Source: Flavobacteriales bacterium (GTDB taxonomy: Bacteria > Bacteroidota > Bacteroidia > Flavobacteriales_F > PHOS-HE28). Taken from it: a DNA stretch of 64,000 nt. Where the stretch lies: NCBI GenBank assembly GCA_016705955.1, contig JADJKO010000008.1, positions 1-64,000 of the forward strand. The letters are read 5' to 3'. The notes beneath the pieces are model-generated. The model worked only from the letters and a program-made list of their open reading frames with translations. It was not told where the DNA came from and ran no database searches. A program made the position numbers and the translations under genes. Positions 58,031 through 64,000 of this stretch are shown here, in pieces. The first letter of the stretch is position 1; each line of letters opens with the position of its first letter.

Positions 58031-61000
58031 ATGTCGATGACCCCGCGCTTGCTCAGCGTTCTGATCGTTGTTTTTTGTTTCGCGGGTCTCTCAAAGGCCC
58101 AAAAGACCATCGACGAACATACCGAGGTGATGCCTGATGGCACTTGGAGAGTCTCTGTGGAAAGCGTGATCCCGATGGAATTCATGGGGGTGGTACACGC
58201 GTTCTCCGCCTTTGACACCACGCAACAATTCCATGAAAAACCGGTACGTGACGAGAACGGATTCTTGATCGGCCGTTTGGAGCGCGCGGAGGAAGCGGTG
58301 GAAGGACGAAGGGGGCACCCGGCGGTGAATCCGAACGCCTTGCCACAGGGTCAGGATCCGGTATTGCAAACGGCACCACCCACGCACGGATTCGAGCGCG
58401 CCGTTGACATTTCAGTGAACGGCATGGGTTATACCAGCGTGGTTCCGGCGGACCCCTGTTTGGATGTCGGACCGAACCACGTGATCCAGATGATCAATGG
58501 TGGTTCGGGCGGATACTTCCGCATCTACAACAAGAGTCTTGTAAGCGTTGGTGCGCAAACCTATCTGGATACCTACACGGGTTCAGTTGGTGGCGCGGGG
58601 GATCCTATCGTGCTTTATGATGCACTGGCGGATCGCTGGGTGATGACCGAATTCTCAGCGAGCGGGAACAAACTCCTCGTTGCGGTGAGTCAGACCGCCA
58701 GTCCGACCGGCGCGTGGTACGCCTATTCCTACCAAGCCACCAATTTTCCGGACTACCCGAAATACGCGATCTGAATGATTGCTATGTGGTCACCTCCAAT
58801 GAGAACAGCCCTGCGATCTACGCTCTTCCTCGTGCGAACATGCTGGCGGGGACCGCAGGATCGGTAGTGAGGTTCACGGTTACCTCCTTCGGGAGCATCG
58901 GCTTCCAAGCTGCTACCCCTGTGACGTTCGATGGAGGCACCGCACCACCGACGGGTTCTGCTGCTATGTTCATGCGCATGGAGGATGATCTCTGGTCCGG
59001 TGGCTCAAGCGTGGACCGATTGGAGATCTGGAAGATCAATTATAACGCAGCAACACCAGCAAGTTCCTCGATCACCGGGCCGACCTACTTGAACACTGCG
59101 GCATTCGATTCGGATCTCTGTGGGTACACGACCTTGAACTGTATCGATCAGCCCGGGACCCAGAAGATGGATCCGATCCGGGAGGTGCTGATGAACCGGA
59201 TCGTGTACCGGAACATCGCTGGTTACGAAGCCTTGGTGTGCAGCCACACGGTGGACGCTGGCCCGGGCAATGCGGATCGTGCGGGTGTCCGTTGGTATGA
59301 ACTACACCGCACTGGTGGGTCGGGCGGGGCATGGAGCATCTACCAGCAAGGCACCTATTCACCGGACGCGAACGATCGTTGGATGAGCAGCATCGCGATC
59401 AACGAGAACGGCGACATCGGCTTGGCGTACAACATCGCAGGCACCACCGGCGGCAATGTGTATCCGAGCGTGCGGTACACGGGACGCTACAAGAATGATC
59501 CGCTGGGACAGATGACGATGGCGGAGACCACCATCATTGCGGGTACCGCGTCGCACGGCAGCAATCGTTACGGGGACTACAACTCACTGGATGTGGATCC
59601 GGCGGACGGGCTTTCGTTCTACGGAACCGCTATGTACAACGCGTCATCGTCCTGGAGCACGCGCATCTTCAAATTCTCCTTTCCAACCGTGGGTTGCACG
59701 TCGCCAACGGTATCCACCAGTGTCACGGATAATTGTGGCGCAGGCACCTTCAGCATCAGTTGCACCATCGGCGCGAATGGGGATTCTCCCAATTACGACG
59801 TGTACACCAGTGTGAACGGGGCGGCACAAACCTTCCACAGTATGCGCACACCAAGCACATTCACAGTCGGAAGCTATCCGTTCGGCACCAGTGTGGTCAT
59901 CCAGGTCCGGCACAATGCGAACAGTGCGTGCAACCAGACGCTCGCGGCCATCACCAGTGCGGGCACCTCGTGCTGTACGGCGCCATCCGCTTCTGTCTTC
60001 GGAGTTTGCACGGGATCCAACTATGCGATGTACGTGACCCTCGGTTCCATGGGCAGCGCCACGTCGATCAATATCCAGATCGACCCCGATGCCGGTGGAC
60101 CTAGCGTACCTGTGAACATGCAAACCGTGACCACCGCAGGCACCTATGGCCCTTTCGGAAGCTATGCGAGCGCATCCGCGATCAACGTGATCCTGGTCCA
60201 CAACCTGTTCGCACAATGCTCGCTCACCTTCTCCAACTTCACCAAGACGTGCGGGGTACCGGGCGCTGGATGTGGCTTGTTCACCAATGGCACTTCGACC
60301 GCCATCGCTGATAATGCGACCACCACGAGCACGATCGTGGTTCCGTCGCAGAGCGGAGCGACGATCACGGACCTCAACGTATACGTGAACATTTCGCACA
60401 CCTATTGCGCCGACCTGCGCCTTTCCTTGAAGAGTCCGGCCAACACCACTGTGAACCTGATTAGCTCGGGACTATGCACCAGCAACGACAATATCATCGC
60501 GGAGTTCGATGATACCGGTGCCAACGGTGCTGTTGGAACAACCTGTCCGATCAACAACCTGTATGTCATCCCAGCGGCAGCGCTCGCTGCGTTCAATGGT
60601 CAACTCTTCGAGGGAACATGGACGCTCACGGTGCAGGATGTCGCCGCGCAGGATGTGGGCACGATCAACACCTGGTGTTTGATCCCGACGCTTGTCTCGC
60701 CCACGGTGAACGTTTCGCCCAAGGTCTTCCTGGAAGGCCCGTACGTCAGCGGGTTGATGAGCGACACCTTGCGCTTCAGCGGACTGCTGCCTTTGACCGA
60801 GCCCTACACCGCACTCGGATACCCGCACGCAGGCGGTGGTGGTGGGGAAATAACAACGAGCGGAGTGCTTGCCGTTACAGGCAGCAATGCGATCGTGGAT
60901 TGGGTGGTGGTGGAGTTGCGCAACTCCGCGAACAGTTCGCAAGTGCTGGCCAGTCGCTGCGCCCTGTTGCAGCGGGATGGCGACATCGTTGCCATGAACG

Positions 61001-61440
61001 GAACTTCACCGGTCAACTTCAACAACACGAACGGGAACTACTTCATTGCCGTGCGTCATCGCAATCACTTGGGATGCATGAGCAGTGCGGCCCTGCCCCT
61101 GACCAACTCGACGTCGACGGTCAACTTCAGCGCTACGGCCACGCCGGTGTATGGCACCGCAGCGCGGAAGGATATTGGTGGCGGGGTCAGCGTGTTGTGG
61201 GCGGGCGACGTGAGTTTCAACCATACCCTGCTGTACGTGGGTGCTGGAAACGACCGTGATCCGATCCTCGCACGCATTGGTGGATCCATCCCGACGAACG
61301 CCGTTACGGGCTACTACCAGGAGGATGTCAACCTGAACAGCCAGGTCAAGTATGTGGGCGCTTCGAACGATCGCGACCCGATCCTCGCGAACATCGGCGG
61401 TACCATTCCAACCGCGAACAAGGTGGAGCAGATCCCGTAA
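58031..61440 (+). CDS. Secreted P-domain protein with duplicated C-terminal NDRDPIL motif, one frameshift
   Basis: About 1,136 residues if one base is restored near 58771. A signal peptide (LLSVLIVVFCFAGLSKAQ) is followed by a large module (DVGPNHVIQMINGGSGGYFR, LYDALADRWVMTEFSASGNK, NRYGDYNSLDVDPADGLSFY) that looks like a propeller-type domain. Then come Cys-rich beta domains, a proprotein-convertase P domain (VYVNISHTYCADLRLSLKSP ... LFEGTWTLTVQDVAAQDVGT), and two 39-residue copies of a YVGAxNDRDPILxxIGG motif at the extreme C-terminus. The frame stops at TGA 58772-58774; restoring TGG there gives YAIWNDCYVVTSNE. The protein is probably exported, but the C-terminus is not a standard T9SS domain. 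Function unknown. Confidence 0.82.
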
Positions 61441-61526
61441 CGATCGAAAGGAGTGGACCGTCCTCATTCCCGAAGGCGGAGTGTATCACGGACGGGTTGC
61501 GGAATGCACCTTCCTACATTAGTGCC

Positions 61527-62048
61527 ATGTTGAAGTACAGCCCTGCATTGTTGATCGTCGCGTTGTCGGCATGCTCGAACGGCCAACCCCAAGCAGCAAC
61601 GAATGACATCGCTGCGGATAACTCGCACACCTCGATCTCAGTGGATCTGGCCGGACATGATCTGCCGCTGGTGGTTGAAATGGGTGATGCCGCAACGCTT
61701 GGCGTGGATACACCGAGTGTTACATGGAATGATCAAATAGGCATGCTTGCGATCAAAGCGGGTGATAGGTTCAGCATTCTGATCAGCGAAGAGCCCGGTG
61801 GGATCTCCCGGTTGCGATCATCGCTCGATCAGGACCCTTTGCAGACCCACGTGGTCACCGAGGAGGCCGAGGATCGGATCATCTACCGCTCTTCCTTCCC
61901 GGATGATGCGTTGGTCTTCGTTCATTTCTATCGGATCATCCGTTCCGGCGGGCGAGAGTTCGTGTTACGGGATGACCCGTCCGGCCAATTCAACGAAGCG
62001 GACATCACCCGGATGATCGGTTCCGTTCGCACCCAAAGACCAGCGTGA
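61527..62048 (+). CDS. Small putative lipoprotein of unknown function
   Basis: The protein has 173 residues from the ATG at 61527, starting with a lipoprotein signal MLKYSPALLIVALSAC (Cys16). The mature part is acidic with alternating strands (VTWNDQIGMLAIKAGDRFSI, ALVFVHFYRIIRSGGREFVL) but shows no motif I recognise. It overlaps the next gene by one base (TGATG), so the two are probably co-translated. A TACATTAG sequence just upstream resembles a -7 box. Confidence 0.7.
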   Translation: MLKYSPALLIVALSACSNGQPQAATNDIAADNSHTSISVDLAGHDLPLVVEMGDAATLGVDTPSVTWNDQIGMLAIKAGDRFSILISEEPGGISRLRSSLDQDPLQTHVVTEEAEDRIIYRSSFPDDALVFVHFYRIIRSGGREFVLRDDPSGQFNEADITRMIGSVRTQRPA

Positions 62049-62650
62049 TGCGGGTGTTCATGGTCGGGGCGCTCTTGAGCTCCCTTGGTGTGTTCGCGCA
62101 ATCGCCGGATCGCGCATGGCAGGATAGCCTGCAAGCGTATTGGGACCATATCAATATGGAGTACCGGGATGCGGACCACTCGCCGTTGCTGCCGGAAGCA
62201 CGCACACACTTCGTGGAATTGGAGCGTTTCGCTCCTGATACGCAGTTCCGGATCAAGGCTTCCTTCAAAGCCAAAGCAGGCAAGGCGTTCGAGATGACCA
62301 CGACCACCGACCGCAAGCCGATGTACGAGGCGGTTGGCGTTCTCCGGTTCAAGATCCTAGGGCGCAAGGAGAAGCTCACCGTGTATCGCAACATCGACCT
62401 CTCCAAACGGCCGGAGTATGTGAACCACCTCTTCATCCCGTTCACCGACCTCACCAATGGAAGCCTGACCTATGGAGGTGGCCGCTACATCGACCTGCAA
62501 GGGCCCTTGGGAAAGGAGGTTGAGCTGGACTTCAACCGGGCCTACAACCCGTATTGCGCATATGGGGGCCGCTATTCCTGCCCCATTCCGCCCTTGGAGA
62601 ACCATTTGGAGGTGCATGTGGAGGCTGGTGTGAAGGCGTATGACCACTGA
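62048..62650 (+). CDS. DUF1684 domain protein
   Basis: The protein has 200 residues with a signal peptide (MRVFMVGALLSSLGVFAQ). The DUF1684 pattern is clear: DADHSPLLPEARTHFVELER, FTDLTNGSLTYGGGRYIDLQ, the near-terminal DFNRAYNPYCAYGGRYSCPI and a closing VHVEAGVKAY. The Cys-x6-Cys in YCAYGGRYSC is typical. The biochemical role of the family is not known to me. It starts inside the stop codon of the upstream lipoprotein gene. Confidence 0.9.
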   Translation: MRVFMVGALLSSLGVFAQSPDRAWQDSLQAYWDHINMEYRDADHSPLLPEARTHFVELERFAPDTQFRIKASFKAKAGKAFEMTTTTDRKPMYEAVGVLRFKILGRKEKLTVYRNIDLSKRPEYVNHLFIPFTDLTNGSLTYGGGRYIDLQGPLGKEVELDFNRAYNPYCAYGGRYSCPIPPLENHLEVHVEAGVKAYDH

Positions 62651-62762
62651 TGAGGGCCATTTTCCGAAACCCGGCGATCAGCCCAGCGTACACAGCCCGC
62701 GTTCAAAGCAGCTCCTACTTCGCCTGAACGATTATCTTCGTCCGCCCGAAGTATATCCAGCC

Positions 62763-63551
62763 ATGCGCCTCAGTACCCTCCTCATTGCCGCCTTGATCGG
62801 TGCACGTGCCGTAGCAGGCACTATCGTTCTCGATGGCCATTATCAAGGCAAGAACCTGTTCATCCAGAACCCCTTCTCGGAAGCCGGCGTTGGTTTCTGC
62901 GTGTTCGAGGTCACGGTGAACGACCAGATCGCCACGGACGAGATCAACTCCAGTGCTTTCGAGGTGGACATGAACAATTTCGGCCTGAAACTGGGCGACG
63001 CCGTGGTGGTGAAGATCCGCCACAAGGATGGCTGCACCCCGGTGGTGCTGAACCCCGAGGTGCTGAAGCCGAAGAGCACCTTCGATATCGTGAAGCAAGC
63101 CATCAGCAGCGATGGGGTCTACCGCTGGACGGCGACCAATGAGACCGGCGAACTGCCATACATCATCGAGCAAAAGCGCTGGAACAAGTGGGTGAAGGCT
63201 GGTGAGGTGATGGGCGTGGGGCGCCCCGGTGAGCACAGCTATGAATTCAAGGTGACGCCGCACAGCGGAGAGAATACCTTCCGCGTGCGCCAAGTGGACC
63301 TCACCCGCCGCAGCCGGTACAGCGAAGCGGTGAAGTACACGGACCAGTCCGTTGCACCGGTGACCTGGGGTCCTGTGAAGCCCAAGGAGGAGATCGTCTT
63401 TACGGCCAACACGCTGTACGAGATCTACGACCAGTACGGCAATATCGTGAAGCGTGGCTACGCGTCACGGATCGACATTTCCGGATTGAAGAAGGACCTC
63501 TACTACCTCAATTACGACAGCAAGATGGGTGAGACCTTCTTGAAGCGTTGA
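62763..63551 (+). CDS. Secreted beta-rich protein with a possible T9SS C-terminal domain
   Basis: The protein has 262 residues from the ATG at 62763: signal peptide (MRLSTLLIAALIGARAVAG), an N-terminal beta-sandwich (NLFIQNPFSEAGVGFCVFEV), a fibronectin-like segment (YRWTATNETGELPYIIEQKR) and a C-terminal stretch, LYEIYDQYGNIVKRGYASRI then DISGLKKDLYYLNYDSKMGE. That end resembles a type A T9SS sorting domain (GxxV ... IDVSxLxxGxYxL ... F-K) though it is not a perfect match. No enzyme motif is seen. A terminator follows 21 nt after the stop. Confidence 0.78.
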   Translation: MRLSTLLIAALIGARAVAGTIVLDGHYQGKNLFIQNPFSEAGVGFCVFEVTVNDQIATDEINSSAFEVDMNNFGLKLGDAVVVKIRHKDGCTPVVLNPEVLKPKSTFDIVKQAISSDGVYRWTATNETGELPYIIEQKRWNKWVKAGEVMGVGRPGEHSYEFKVTPHSGENTFRVRQVDLTRRSRYSEAVKYTDQSVAPVTWGPVKPKEEIVFTANTLYEIYDQYGNIVKRGYASRIDISGLKKDLYYLNYDSKMGETFLKR

Positions 63552-63571
63552 GGAAGACAACGTATCCGAGC

Positions 63572-63604
63572 GAAGCCCTGGACCATCCGGGGCTTCTTCT
63601 TTTT
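63572..63604 (+). terminator. Rho-independent terminator
   Basis: GAAGCCC (63572-63578) pairs exactly with GGGCTTC (63590-63596) across an 11-nt loop, followed by a T-rich run (TTCTTTTT). It separates the secreted protein gene from the epimerase gene. Confidence 0.8.
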
Positions 63605-63621
63605 GGCGGTTACTTCGCGAC

Positions 63622-64000
63622 ATGGTACGCATCGAACACATCGGCATCGCCGTGAAGGATCTTTCGGCAGCGGAGGAGATCTACGCCAGATTGTTGGGCG
63701 GTCCGAGTTACAAGCGCGAAGCGGTGGACAGTGAAGGAGTGGTCACGTCCTTCTTCCAGGCCGGGCCGAACAAGATCGAATTGTTGGAGAGCACCCGCCC
63801 CGACGGACCCATTGCGAAAGCCATTGAAAAGCGCGGCGAAGGGATCCATCACATCGCATTCGAAGTGGAGGACATCGAAAAGGAAATGGCGCGATTGAAG
63901 GCCGAGGGTTTCACCCTGTTGAACGAGGAGCCCAAGCGCGGAGCCGACAACAAATGGGTCTGCTTCATCCACCCGAAGAGCGCCAACGGCGTGCTGGTGG
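63622..64000 (+). CDS. mce: Methylmalonyl-CoA epimerase, 3' end outside window
   Basis: The frame opens at ATG 63622 and stays open to the window end (126 codons). VRIEHIGIAVKDLSAAEEIY carries the first metal-ligand His of the glyoxalase/VOC fold, and EGIHHIAFEVEDIEKEMARL is the second-half metal-binding motif. KIELLESTRPDGPIAKAIEK is typical of methylmalonyl-CoA epimerase, which interconverts the R and S forms in propionate metabolism. Only the last few residues, including the final metal-binding Glu, are missing because the window ends. Confidence 0.93.
   Translation, partial: MVRIEHIGIAVKDLSAAEEIYARLLGGPSYKREAVDSEGVVTSFFQAGPNKIELLESTRPDGPIAKAIEKRGEGIHHIAFEVEDIEKEMARLKAEGFTLLNEEPKRGADNKWVCFIHPKSANGVLV

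Overview
The window comes from a GC-rich member of the Bacteroidota, most likely a Flavobacteriales-type lineage. The evidence is a type IX secretion (T9SS) component set (SprE/PorW, PorP/SprF, a gliding-motility-type C-terminal sorting domain), the split ATP synthase operon led by bactofilin, AtpZ and AtpI, and Bacteroidota-type promoter boxes (TAnnTTTG) upstream of several genes. No tRNA, rRNA, CRISPR array or insertion sequence was seen.

Layout. 0-10 kb, mostly minus strand: a TPR lipoprotein gene broken by many indels, a sugar-phosphate nucleotidyltransferase, dUTPase, a polysaccharide flippase, an enoyl-CoA hydratase and a very large membrane sensor kinase. A plus-strand HicBA toxin-antitoxin pair and a small regulatory-domain protein interrupt this block. 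10.2-29.8 kb: an 18.5-kb gene for a roughly 6,180-residue secreted surface protein built from 62 tandem 88-residue repeats, followed 15 nt later by its probable partner PorP/SprF. 29.8-38.7 kb, minus strand: atpG-A-H-F-E-B, atpZ, an atpI-like gene, bactofilin and SprE/PorW; the beta and epsilon ATP synthase genes are not here. 38.8-51.8 kb: M23 peptidase, GH3-family protein, LTA-synthase-like sulfatase, TsaC/Sua5, a regulatory-domain protein, dxr, rseP, GtrA, a response regulator, an OmpA-family protein and an FAD oxidoreductase. 51.8-64 kb: a thioester alpha-2-macroglobulin lipoprotein, a secreted P-domain protein, a lipoprotein, a DUF1684 protein, a possible T9SS cargo protein, and the start of methylmalonyl-CoA epimerase.

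Three themes stand out. First, the giant protein has satellite-like architecture: 33 central repeats of exactly 264 bp follow a strict three-repeat cycle (792 bp), with a six-repeat cycle (1,584 bp) over the first half, flanked by more diverged repeats. Second, several families of small palindromic elements are scattered through the window, and at least two sit in frame inside essential-looking genes (dxr and GH3). Third, single-base frameshifts recur in otherwise well-conserved genes, often in short homopolymers. This pattern suggests residual sequencing error more than gene decay, and several coding regions should be read as continuous.
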